A stretch of 46,699 nt of DNA. It comes from Cruorifilaria tuberocauda (Eukaryota > Nematoda > Chromadorea > Rhabditida > Onchocercidae). Shown here in pieces: positions 23,593 to 35,500 of the stretch (the first letter of the stretch is position 1; every line of letters begins with the position of its first letter). The DNA is taken from the NCBI GenBank assembly GCA_013365365.1, contig JABVXU010000432.1, forward strand, positions 1 to 46,699, given 5' to 3'. Under the pieces are notes generated by a model, which was given only the letters and a program-made list of their open reading frames with translations, was not told the origin of the DNA and did no database searches. The position numbers and the translations under genes were made by a program.

Positions 23593-26500
23593 ATGGTGAC
23601 ATCTTTATTCGGTGCAAGCACATTACCTGTATTACAGTTTGAATCACCACCTTCATCAATATTCTCGGATCATATTCCAGTTAGCTTCTCTGTTACATTA
23701 TCAATTAATCAACCTGTTATTGTTACCGTTAATCTTTTGACAGCCGACTTTCGACCGCATCACCTTATCATCACACCGCAACAACCCATTGTTCATATTG
23801 CCGAATCTACTACACATAAGTAAATTTTTTTCATCAATCAATTTTTCATCCTACGAAACTGTGCATGCTATTTCTGTTTAATAGATTGAAAATTTCATCA
23901 ACTTCAGAAATGATAGACTGTTATGTTAAATGATGCAATTTTTCTTCTTGGAATATAAAAGTGAAAAGAAGAAGCCGAAAATCCAACTTCATTTCTCCTT
24001 AAATTCAATTATTAACGATTTGATATCGTTTGATGAAGTAGTGTTGAACATAAGACTGAATGAAACATCGACAGACAATGATTGACATTATGCTATTGTA
24101 ATTAATGATTGATAATTCCTCAGTAAATGTAAATTATCGCTATCTTCATTGGGATCAACGAATAATATCATTGATGGAATTATGTAATTAAAAATAATAC
24201 CTCAAGCTTGCAAAAACATTAAATATAACATATTTTAAAATGTTGAAGATTTTCAGAAATTTTTACAACAATTTTAAGATTTCAATAAAGTATCGGAGCA
24301 AAACGAATGTATCATTTTAAAGATTAATTTTTAGGTTTGAAGACTTATATATTAGAAGACCGGTTGAAACAGTTGAACAGGATGTGATCCAATCAACAGA
24401 AACAGATCAACAGTGTAGTAAAGATGATAAAAAGGTGAATGAAAAGTGGACAGAAGAAGAAGAAAGTATTCGAATAATGGTTAAAGCAGCAACACCTTGT
24501 GCTTCATCAGTGATTGTTTCCGATATAATGCATCGTACTAGCGGTACAACTCCTCTCATTCATTTTAATAAATCCTTTAATTAACTTTTTTTTTCACAAG
24601 AATGTAAAGAAGAATGAACCATTCGATTTTTACAGCACCTCTTAAAGTGATTGAAGTGAGTCATAGTGTTGTGCAGAACACCAAAGAAACGATATGGTTG
24701 CTATTAAACAAACCGATAGTTGATGTTAGCATATTTGTTGATATTGGCAATCGAATGTTACCTGTTGAAGAATTGAGAATTTATGATAAGGTAAAAATTA
24801 ATGCTATCCCGTGAAATAATCCTGATTTTTAGCTGAAATCGGAAAGAAAATTATCGATGAAAATGACTGTGAAAAAAAATCATTTGAATAGTGAGAGTTT
24901 TAAAATTAAGAACGCTTGCGTAGAATTGATAAATAATTTCAGTTGGTTATATTTTCTTTACCGACTCTTGTGATTCCGAAAAGAATAGATAGAACGTCGT
25001 CCGCAGCGAGTACCTTCAAAATATTTTTAAGAAATGGTACACAACAATTGGAACTCCCGGTGCAATTGCATATCAGGTGACTAAACCGGTTACTACTCAT
25101 TATTTGATGAGAAATATATGCGATATGATTGCAATATAATTTTACATTGTAACTCCGTAAATTAAACTTTGGATATTGAGTGGAGAAATTAGTGCTGGAA
25201 AGACGGAATTTACAGAAAAGGAATGATTCGATTTTGATCAGATTGATTTCATAACCGCAGACGGATAAACGGAATTCAGGTTATGCAAGGTGATGGGGAT
25301 AATGGGAAAGATAATGATTTGCATAACATTCATAGTAATCTGAACCGTTCCCTGCATCCGGATTGAATAATCGTAATCTAATTACTAGTCCAGTTTTTTC
25401 CTCTTCGAGAAATGGATGTTATGATTATTATTCCAGTGATACAAATAATATACAAGATATAGCAGAAATTGTTGATAAGGAAGCGCTAATAGCATCGCTG
25501 TTCGAATTTGCTGCCGAAGGAGAACCGTTGGCTTTGTTAAAACCGTTGATACCGCTTCTCGGTACATTTGACAACGACGGCTGCAAGTCTCTACTTATTT
25601 TTCCAGCTTTGAAAAAAATATATAAGTAAATCTAAAATCCTGGTACTGTTTATTGTGAGTTATGAATGATACTCGGAAGTTGATAAAGGTATCTTTTGTT
25701 ACTGAGATCAGATTCAGAAATCAAATCAGATAGCTAAGAATAATTGAGCATAATATTCGTCCTTCCATTTTACTGGCATTGATACATCTAACTAACATCG
25801 AAAATATTACACCGATGATTTATTCGTCCAAACAATCTTTATCGTTTTAATGAAATCCTTTTCCATGAAATGAAACAAAATTTTTTTGAAGCGTTTTACT
25901 AAGACAATATGACGATGTTGTTGAAAAAGTTGATAAAAGACTGTCAAATTTTAGTGCCTTACACGTGGCAGCACGTAATAAACAAAATTTTGCTCTGAAA
26001 ACAATGCTTTCGGTGCTATGTGAGTGTAGCAGTGAAGCGGAACGTCAAAGAGTTCTTAATGCACCAAACACGCGAGGACAAACAGCGCTTCATTGTGCGA
26101 TACGAGCTGGTGATCCCGACTGTGTACATTATCTAATTAGTGCCGGTGCTAAAAGAAATGTTGTAGACAATAATATGGATACAGTAAGTCCTTTTATATC
26201 TCGAATTTGTTCCCACTAAAAATGTGAAATATTGCAAAAGTATGTCCTACACTTAGCACGCCTAAAATCGTAATTAACACACAAACAACATATAAATACA
26301 TCAATGCTATTCATGTTATTTTAGCGTTAGCTTCCTCTCATTAGAAATAATTTGCTGATCATTATGTGGATTTTGTAATTTATTTATTTATTAATAAATC
26401 TTTGAGATAAATTTAAGATGAATGTAACAGGCAAGCAATTCTAATATATCATGATTTTTTGATTCCAGTGCTGAATTTTTCTTCAGGTTGCGCATTACCT

Positions 26501-28249
26501 GGGAGAGGCTTATAACGATGCAATTTATAAAGAAATTTTGGAAACGAGTAGTAGTGCGGAAGTGAAAAGTGAAAATGATATCAATAAAGAAAATATTTTA
26601 GCCAAAAAAAATAGTTCCGGATATACACCAGCTCATATAGCTGTTAAGAAGATGAAATTAAGCTTGCTAGAAGCATTGATAGAAGCCGGTGCTCCAATAG
26701 ATATTCCTGACAACGATGGCGAAACACCACTCTTGACAGCCCTCTATATGGATGATATTGATGCGGTCTCTCTACTTGCTCAGGTTTATTATATTTTTCA
26801 TTGAGGCGCTGATGATTGCATATTTTAAAGAATTTCAATTTTTTCTCATAGGTTTTTTTTTCCATATATTAATAAAGAAGATTTCCAGCACAATTGTAAT
26901 GTTAATGTAATATCGAATAATGGAGATACACCTCTCAAAGTCGCATGCCGGAAGAAGAACCTTGTTATGATTGGGCGTCTTTTGGATGCTGGATCAACTA
27001 CGGATTCTCTAGGAACAGGTTTCCAGATTGCATTATCTTTTTTTGCCATCCGAAAACATTTTCATCTTCACTTTGAGAGATCATGAACAGCAAAAATTTG
27101 CACGAGTTGAAAGGACTTGATACAGGTGACGAGCGACCAGTAGAAGCCGATGACGAAGATGTGCAGCGAATTCTAAACGGCGAACGGATTGAAGTGCCTA
27201 ATATATATGAACAAAACAGTCTTGAGGGAGAACAAGAAATTAATGAGTTACAAAGTGGAGAATCGATTAGCGGAGCAACAGGTACCGATGCTGCAACCAG
27301 TTATCGACTTCGAAAGCTCAAAGGTTATATGTTTCCAGGTTTATTTCTTCGTACTTTACAAATTACTGAAGCATCAACACTACATTTAGTAAGAAGCCCT
27401 TGCACGGTACATTTTTGTATAGTTGAACAAAGTCAAGCATAATATAGAATTAATTATAAGGGCGTAAGTAAATTAAAGATACATCTTTACGACTGTACAA
27501 CTAAATTAAGCGGATCGCAGTAATAATCTATACCGTCATAATATAAACATTTAAAAGACTTTATATCTATACAATAAAAGGGAACTACAAACGATATATA
27601 CATATAATCTTTACTATCATAATAATACTCGTATAGAAGAATAAATGCACTCGATTTTTGTACGAAATTTGTTTGAATATGAACTGAAAAAATTAAACCT
27701 TAATTAACAGTGATTTTTTCTCAGACGATGTTTCCTGCTTGGATTATCTGACAAGGCTACGGTTGTCGAAAATACTGGACGTGGAGGAGAAATGGACGAT
27801 ATTGGCCGATCGTCTTGGCTGTGGACACATGGTAGAATTCATTCGTGTCTGTCTAGATGATTCTTCCTCGCCAACTATGATGTTGCTTGATCAATATGAA
27901 GTAAGTTTTAACAATTTTTTATACAAAAGAAATTTGAATCAATAGGACATCTGAAAGTTAATTGATAGATTTTCTCCAAAAACTATAAAACGGAGTGGGC
28001 CAATTTGATGCTATTACGACGACTAGAATTACCACCTGGATTTTCCTGAAAAAAAATCGACAAATTCCTTGGAATTTGCACAGAATTTAACTAACTACTC
28101 CTAAAACTTCCTGCCAGTTTGTTTGGAATTACTAAAAATATTTGCAGCAAGTTCCAAATGCAAATTTGTCAACTGTAACACAGTCCCTGGAAGATATGGG
28201 CGAAACACTTGGAGTACATCTGATACAAGCTGGAAGTGAGCAACAGTGA
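23593..28249 (+). CDS. Rel/NF-kB p105-like protein with degenerate Rel-homology region, ankyrin repeats and death domain
   Basis: Exons 23593-23819, 24335-24543, 24636-24790, 24943-25076, 25261-25334, 25394-25625, 25904-26183, 26487-26783, 26889-27018, 27078-27323, 27725-27900 and 28148-28249 give about 753 residues in phase. Residues 1-145 resemble a Rel N-terminal half: PVLQFESP, VIVTVNLLT, KFEDLYIRR and ESIRIMVKA occur in Rel order, then IVSDIMHRT precedes the linker APLKVIEV. Residues 146-242 match the Rel dimerisation (IPT) half: ETIWLLLNK, VIFSLPTLVIP, LELPVQLHIR. The R-F-R-Y-x-C-E-G DNA-recognition loop is absent. Five to six ankyrin repeats follow (about 350-580; SALHVAARN, GQTALHCAIRAGD, GYTPAHIAVKK, GETPLLTAL, GDTPLKVACRK). 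Residues 664-753 match the p105/p100 death domain (WTILADRLGCG, LLDQYE, LEDMGE). Less certain: exon 5 could end at 25289, and exon 10 could start at 27126. An in-frame stop at 23569 supports the start. Confidence 0.82.
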
Positions 28250-28551
28250 GGGATGCTTAAATCTTATATTATCCGATCATTTTTTCACATATATATTTAG
28301 TACTATTCAAAAAAATTCTTTCGAGATGGGTTACTACAGTTACTAACACATAAGTAAAAGCCATTTTGGATTCTAGACCTTGTCTAGAATGCCTCATTCA
28401 ATTTACTCAAGAAACAGCAATTTTAAAATAGAAGCTATTACTCTCTAAAATACAAAAAAAGAACAAATATAATGTATTGAACATTTTTAAGAAACTTATA
28501 AGAACATGGATGACTTCATCGATGGAATGTAATGTTTCGCGATGTAATGAA
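28250..28551. other. Short convergent intergenic region
   Basis: Only about 300 bp lie between the Rel-like stop and the KIAA2013-family stop on the other strand. It must hold both 3' UTRs, which may overlap. No further feature is seen. Confidence 0.6.
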
Positions 28552-31500
28552 TTAGTGACTGCGAAGATAACGCTGTCGCAAGTAGTAATTGTAGGGCATT
28601 GTGTCACCTTTTTTCCATTCGGAATAAAGCAACTTGAAAAGGAATAAATGGAATACAATCATTAAAGCACCAAGCATCAGCCAAAACATCATTGGAAGAC
28701 CGCCCAAACGATGACCGTGTTTGTGAAGCGCAATTAATCCATGCTCATGAGCCGGAGCATCCATAACCTAGAACAAATAGTTTTGAAAAGTTTGCTTTGA
28801 TACCACAGATAATGTCGTACCATTAACACGTGATATTCGCCAAATGTTTTAATTCCTTTAAATTCCTAAATAAATAAAAGATGGAGAATACATGATAATC
28901 AGATTGCTAATACAACGTATTGTCTTTCCACTTCTTCATTAGCATTTTAAACAACTAATTTTACCTACTGAGCACTAAAATAAACAAAACTGTCATTAAT
29001 TCCTCTTCCAGATTTTCCCTTGTCAACCAATTTTTCGCTAACTATATCGGATTTGTGAAAATTCATTACTTTTCTTCAACAACATTATTTGCTCAATAAA
29101 AGGAAAAAGCATTACTTCGACAACATGTATTGTTCCCCGTAGTTGCTCGAGATGATTTTTATTATGTGAAATGTATAAAATAGGAGTAGCTGGTTTAGTT
29201 ACTTTGACGGGAATATGTACACTCGAGCGTCCAACAGCAATCGGATGATTTAGACAGGCTGCATCACATGCAAAAACCTTTAAATTTGGAAAATGGATAT
29301 AATAGATGAATAATTAAAGAAATCGACAACTTAAAAAAGTTATGACACTGGACACAACTTTGCTTGTAGTTTTGAAGATTAATGATATCGACTGTTAAGT
29401 CATTTAATCAGTCTAAGTTTTCCTTCGATGATCAAAAAATCAAAAAATTCAGAGATATTCAACCTGCGAATCGGACGAGATCATGAAATAAGGTCGATTG
29501 CCACTACTTAAACGAACACTTATTGAAACCCTTGTATCAAGAGAATAAGCTAAATTTTTAACAGTGATTTCTCGCAGTAAATCTGCCGGATCGATACCTA
29601 TTTCCAGATGCTCACGCGAAAATCTATAAAAGCATAAGCAATTTAGCAAAAAATCTTCCTGAAGTTTAAAAGTTTCATTCCACTGACATAATGCAGAAAA
29701 AATGGTCAAGAAACTGAAATTGCTTACTTGGATGCAAGAAGACTGAGAACGAATGCTTCCGCAAGGCCACTAGCACCAGCTTTCAAAAGTCCAGAACAAC
29801 CACGCTTCTCCAGCGTTAATAACCAGATATCCATTGTTTCAATGATTTCATTGATATTATCGGATATTCTCCACAGACGGGAAGGTACGAGAAGCGTTGA
29901 ATGTCCTGTATAGCACATATCAATTATCTTCATTGATGCTGCTGCTGCCTGGAATAGATTTATATTTAAATTACAAGATGCATATGCACTTGAATCAGAT
30001 AATTTCTTCATATCCAAGGAAAAATGGCGAATTTTATAAAGCACCAAGGTTAGTACTCATTATATCAGCCGAAAAATTTACAATGGAATATTACGCCTGG
30101 CATTCTCCATTCATTCCTGAATAAGAAAAACATAAAGCTAAATTAAATGACATCCACCTCTTTTTGCTCTTTATTAATTCCAAACTCCAGCAATGGATCA
30201 CGCATATTTGACAGCAATATATAACGTGTGGCATTGATTTTATCACCATTAAGAGCATTTGGAGCCAAAGATTTTGAGATACCAAATGTAACCATATTCA
30301 ACTAAAAGCACATACTGAATGAGAATAGATAAATCAGCAATCGGTAATCTAAAATTTTAACTATTACATAGCAGTTTCCTTAATACCTTATGCCAAGCAG
30401 TTGAGTGTTCGCGATACAGAAGGATTCCATCCAATAAACTGTAATTTGTGAGTTCCTAAAAATACGAAAGTATAACGTATCTTGGATGAATCAATCTCAC
30501 ACAGTCGTTTGAACAGCTTATATTACTAAAGTTTCATATTTCGTAAAATTATATTTATCAAATCCCACTGCTACGTTTCAGCTCTGTACTATCAAAACTA
30601 TCCATCCTACTAAACCACCTTATCGACGCAGTATATTTCTCTCAAAGAAAAATATTTAAATAATTCAATTGCGACTATCTGTGCATAACGTATTTTGGCA
30701 CCCTTATACTCGACAAATTAAAACTATAAATTACGAATTGTTGCATTGTGAAATTGTTACATCTTTCAGACGATAAATTTCCCTAAAATTCATATTAAAT
30801 CGGAAAAGCCTTTATCAATCAGTGTTAGAACACAATAATGCACCTTGGTAATACCTGCATCCAGCAATTTCAACTCATCGTTTTTGTTTTTTCCGACAGG
30901 CACTGGTGAAATATAATTGATAAGGCAGAGAAAGCGTAAGGAAATTTCGCGTTTCTGCTCAACTGTAACAGTTGTGGGAATTTTCGTACATGTTGCAGCA
31001 GCTAATGTATGTGCTCCATCCGATTCAAAATAACGCGCATAAACCGAATCAGATAAACTATTACTGAAACATATATTTCGAAAGGATTCATTACATATAC
31101 TTGTCATATGCTCACCTTGTTCCGCCTGCTTAGCTGATCAGAATTTGACTTTATTTATTCAGTTCTTCATTTTCTGCAGTGTCTTTTCAGGTAAGGTTAT
31201 ACTATCTTTTGCATACGGAAGAAACCTTTAAACACTTCGGCCCATCTCACAATGAAATGACGTGTAGTGATTATAAAGTCTAATAATGCAGAAAATTAAA
31301 CCTCTTTGTTCGCGTCCAATATTCCGAAATTTTTACAGACAGCTCGATTTTGACATCACTATTCTGAAAAGAAAACAGAAGAAAAATATGAATATTGAGC
31401 AATAAACGAGGACTATCTGAAACTAATGATATTTGTAATAAATTACATTTAAATACTTTTAAATATAACGGAATAAACACCAATGGATTTGTCGCCTGAA

Positions 31501-32299
31501 GTTCTTGGACTAAGAGATGTGGCCTTCTTCGATGAGCATAAGTGCGTTGCGTAGTACATACACACTGATCATTCTGCAGTAAAAGACTTAAAAAAGATAT
31601 TTTGATGTAATAAATATTATAAAACAACCTCCTCAAATAAAACAGATTAAACATAAGTTGAAGAATCAGTGATCAAAACCACGTACAATATGATAACATC
31701 GTATAATGATGATGGTGCCGTCACGATAATCATTTACATAACTTTCAGTAAACGATTCTGAATCCTCAATTTTTGCATTAATAAGGGGAGAAAAGGCACT
31801 TCGCACAGATAAAACCCGAGACGTTTTTAGACGCAATTCTCCATCACCACCCATTCCAATAAACCTTAAAAAGCTTTTGTTTAACTAACTCCTATTTAAT
31901 AAATAAGACTAGTTCTTACTATAATAATTTTAAACTAGTACATCGACCTGACTAAAATAGTAAGTAGGATAAGTATTGGTGAATTTCGAAAAATGAATGA
32001 ATATCAATAAATAACAAAATTAACCCATTGCCAGTGAATCCAAACTTTTTGTTGGAAATTGCAACGAAATCCTCTTTTTCGAAAATTTTCCAAGCACTTA
32101 GATGCTCATTAAGGCATTTCTGGGATTCTGAGACATAAGGGGAAGAAGTTAAAGAAGATATAATAAAATAGAGTGAAAACAGGATGAGAACAGCCGTTAA
32201 AGAGACGCGTCTCGGTATGGAAAGTTGCCGTAGCCATTTCCTTAACTCGAAATCATCCAACCGCCTGCACTGTACCCTTCTCAGAGTCGACAACATCAT
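28552..32299 (-). CDS. KIAA2013-family membrane protein
   Basis: Twelve exons in coding order: 32025-32299, 31687-31864, 31457-31573, 31302-31363, 30844-31063, 30387-30455, 30158-30301, 29728-29948, 29464-29623, 29116-29277, 28821-28865 and 28552-28767. All junctions agree in phase and give 622 residues (human KIAA2013 is 634). Residues 1-32 are basic, followed by one membrane segment (about 33-50). Then come a large, likely lumenal domain with IWLLTLEKRGCSGLLKAG, ACDAACLNHP and PATPILYISHNKNHLEQLR, and a second membrane segment (about 577-600) ending in FHLFLFKLLYSEW. These blocks align in order with human KIAA2013. The family has no settled function to my knowledge. Two in-frame ATGs open the protein. 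The 93-base intron 31364-31456 has no stop and keeps frame, so a form with 31 extra residues is possible. Divergent from VDAC. Confidence 0.92.
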
Positions 32300-32781
32300 T
32301 TGTTTATCACATCAAACTAATCGTATATTTTTCTAGGCAACTCTTTGCATCACTAAATCCTGAAATTTTAACATGCATCCACCATACTTACATCGCTTAA
32401 TAACTAAGCAAATGCTTAATTCGTCATTTCTAAACTACTAATTGTATAGAAACTAATTTATGACACTAACTACATATATTCTGCAAAATATAATCATACA
32501 CGTAATATCATACAGGTAGAGAAACTTGTCAATCAACAAATTGGAATGCAACAATTAGTGTGATATGAAAGAAAGAGCAGGAAGAGGATATTAAGTTTCA
32601 TAGTAGGTGCATCAAAAATACTAGACCATTCATCATTTTATTGACATATGAAATGTAGTGATGGTAGTGATTACCGTGATGGTATTCGATGGTGGCTGGT
32701 TTTGTTTGTGGTGGATGGTAACATGGTATATTTGGGAAGTTGTTAAAAAATTAGCGGCATGTGTTTATTTCAGAGTACTAC
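32300..32781. promoter_or_regulatory. Divergent promoter region, KIAA2013-family gene and VDAC
   Basis: Some 480 bp separate the two start codons. TTTATTTCAG at 32764-32773 lies 8 bases before the first VDAC ATG and is a strong trans-splice acceptor candidate. No open frame here is convincing. The stretch 32650-32750 is G/T-rich on the plus strand. Confidence 0.5.
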
Positions 32782-35500
32782 ATGATGTTTTATCCATGCT
32801 ATATCGATCTTGGAAAAGCAGTGAGAGATTTGTTCACAAAAGGATACAGTTAGTTCACTTTAATTTCGTTTACTGTAAGCTTTACGTTTGACAGTAACAA
32901 ATGCTCGAAAGATAGTGTGACTTATGCATGTTTAGCATAAACTGTAATCAAAGTACAGACTTTTGTCTGTATTTATATTGCACTTATATTTTTTCACATG
33001 GGATGGAAGTAAAAATTTTCGATGTTTTTACATTGTTGAAATTGCATTCAATATAATTTATTATTATTAATTTGTTGATATAGCTTGTTGATCCTCTTTA
33101 AATTTTGCATTATACAATGAATATGTTGTTTTACTTTAGTTCCAAATAATGCATATAGGATGTTGTATACAGATGAAGTAAGTTCTTCAGATGCGGACGC
33201 GAAGGAAGAAACAGCCGAATCCCATTGCTTAGTTTTGTTCTGTTGCTTCTGTTTTTGCAAAGTTTTTTTGTCTTTATTCCAGATTTTGGTACTGTGCGAG
33301 TTGATACATGTTCGAGATCAGGAGAAAATCAGGAGGTTGAATTTTCCAGTGCAGCTGTGCACACAGTTGCTACAGGAAAACTCGCTGGAAATTTTGATGT
33401 CAAATATCGTATACCTTCGTATGGTTAGTTGTCTTTGTTTCATAAGTAAAACATGTAATGAGGATAACGTTGGTATGCATGTCTAACTGTGCATAATGAC
33501 TAAATACACAGTACTTACACGTATATGTACAGATATTTTATCTTTGCTATGCGTCAGCGTAATTAGCGCAGATTGGTGACGGATTTCTCAAATATGCGAT
33601 TTGTTTGTTAGGCCGTATTCATTTTGATTATTATTTTAAATTATTTTCAATCTGGAACACATAGCTTCTTTGTTAAAGTAGGAAATCGGGTATTTCAGGT
33701 TTGGTTCTCACAGAGAAATGGAATACAGAAAATTTATTGGGTACAATCGTAGAAATACAGGATCGCTTTGCTCGTGGTTTAAAACTTACATTAGACTCAT
33801 GGTATGCTCCACATAATGGCAAACGATCAGGTCGAGTGAAAGCTGAGTGGGTAGACAAGAATGTTACGGTGCATTATCTTCTGTTAATTTTGATTTCATA
33901 TATTCTCAGTAGTTAATAAGACTGAGTTGGTGTGGTTCATTTAAAAAGTGATAGTGAATTCGTGATATTATCACGATATATTTTTACATCGCTGATTTCA
34001 TCACTTGTATCTCATTTTTTGTGTTCAGTAACGTGATTATTTTAAAGGTAACATTGATTTAAGCTGTGTTTTTTTCTACCAGAATTGATTGTTTAATATT
34101 AAAGTTTTTGCACAAGCGTTCATAACTCTGCTATATACTCACTTTCCTTAACATTATAACGCCATCAGTTACCCGAAACATATTCTACCAAAAATTACAG
34201 AATAATTAAATTTGACATCATTTGCTTTTTTCTAGTTCACTCTTGATGTTGGTTTGGATACTGGTCCTCAAATTAATTTTTCTGGAGTCACTGGTTTACG
34301 AGGGTGGCTGATGGGAGTACACAGCTCATTTGATGCTTCGAGCAGTCAATTTAAGGTATCTGTAACTAAATTTTTGGTAGCATAGTTACTAATTTTTGAT
34401 ACGTCTGTTTAATGTTTGATAAGCGTAAAAGAAATGGATATTTTTCAGGGTCTTAGCTTTGCGTTTGGAAGAGTAGGGACTGATTATGTTTTGCATTCAT
34501 ATGTAAACGATGCACGAGAATTCGGTGGTTCATTCTACCACAGCGTTGCTAATGTAACTTCACTTTTCTTAATGATTTTGCTTCGATATATGTGAATTTA
34601 AGATATAATGTTGAATCTAGTCGTTTTGAACGAAGGTGAAATTTTTGGGAATGATGAGCAGTAGTTTGCTATTTTTTACAACACAGGTTTTGTTCCATTT
34701 CACAGCTAGCAAACTGCTTTCTAGAAGTGATAATATAATAATCAACGCAACGCTGAAAGCCCCTTTCTAATTATATCATTGAAAGCCATGAAAGCCTTGA
34801 AAAGGTAATCTCTTTTTGATCGATTTCCTTACATCAATGGGATTTTGTTAGCTACATCTACTGCGATTAAACTCTTCAAACATCTGGAAATATTGTATCC
34901 GTGGCTCCTGGAAACCTTCGTGCTTTGCAGAATTTAGAAATTGGCGCTATGTTTAGCTGGATGACTGATGAGCCAGGCGCTCGTTTCGGTTTGGCAATGA
35001 AGTACTGCCCTACGGAGGATTTAGAATTCAAGGCCAAAGTCGACCATGACTCAAAACTTGCTTTCGCACTAACGCATCACCTCTCAAAACGGGTCTGTTT
35101 TTCAAAGGAAGCTAATTTAGAGATATATCTTTGGCCGATACCGTAGCGTGGGGTATTTATTGTACTCTTATACTCTATCGTCTCAGCATCTATGATATAC
35201 ATTCTGCTGTAGATATTTTGGAAAGCTGCATTTCTATTAGAAAAGTATCCTGAATAAATCGATTAATGAAATATCGCTGAAAAGATGAGTCTGAAAAGGC
35301 AAAGTTATAATTTCAAGTTTTTATGTTTTTCTCAGAGTGTTTTTTTTTTTTTTTTGGAAATTTAAATCGTAAATGAAACGATTATCAAGTAATCATTTGA
35401 ATTTCAGCTAAATTTAACGCTTTCGTCACAGTTTGGAATGGCATATTTCAGTGAAGGACATAAATATGGAATTGGCCTAAACTTCCACCCATGTTGTTGA
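32782..35500 (+). CDS. vdac: Voltage-dependent anion channel (mitochondrial outer-membrane porin)
   Basis: Exons 32782-32848, 33283-33423, 33699-33868, 34236-34355, 34449-34553, 34931-35092 and 35408-35500 give 285 residues (human VDACs are about 283). The first small exon encodes YIDLGKAVRDLFTKGY, the VDAC N-terminal helix (family pattern Y-x-D-L-G-K-x-A-R-D). LTEKWNTENLLGT keeps the membrane-facing Glu equivalent to Glu73 of VDAC1, and ARGLKL carries the porin GLK motif. YVNDAREFGGSFYHSV and EGHKYGIGLNF match the later strands. It forms a 19-strand beta barrel for ADP/ATP and metabolite exchange (family knowledge). Two ATGs in a row open the frame; either may be used. The C terminus ends in two cysteines, which is unusual compared with mammalian forms. 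Donor GTGCAT after exon 3 is weak but phase-correct. Confidence 0.95.

Noticed and set aside
31364..31654. 124-codon minus-strand frame as a single exon
   Set aside because: It runs through an intron with a strong acceptor (TTTTCTTTTCAG); splitting it gives phase-correct exons, though retention is noted as a finding.
33160..33486. Open frame of 108 codons with a possible alternative first exon (MLYTDE before GTAAGT at 33179)
   Set aside because: It lies in VDAC intron 1, its phase does not fit exon 2, and the true first exon with the VDAC N-terminal helix is at 32782-32848.
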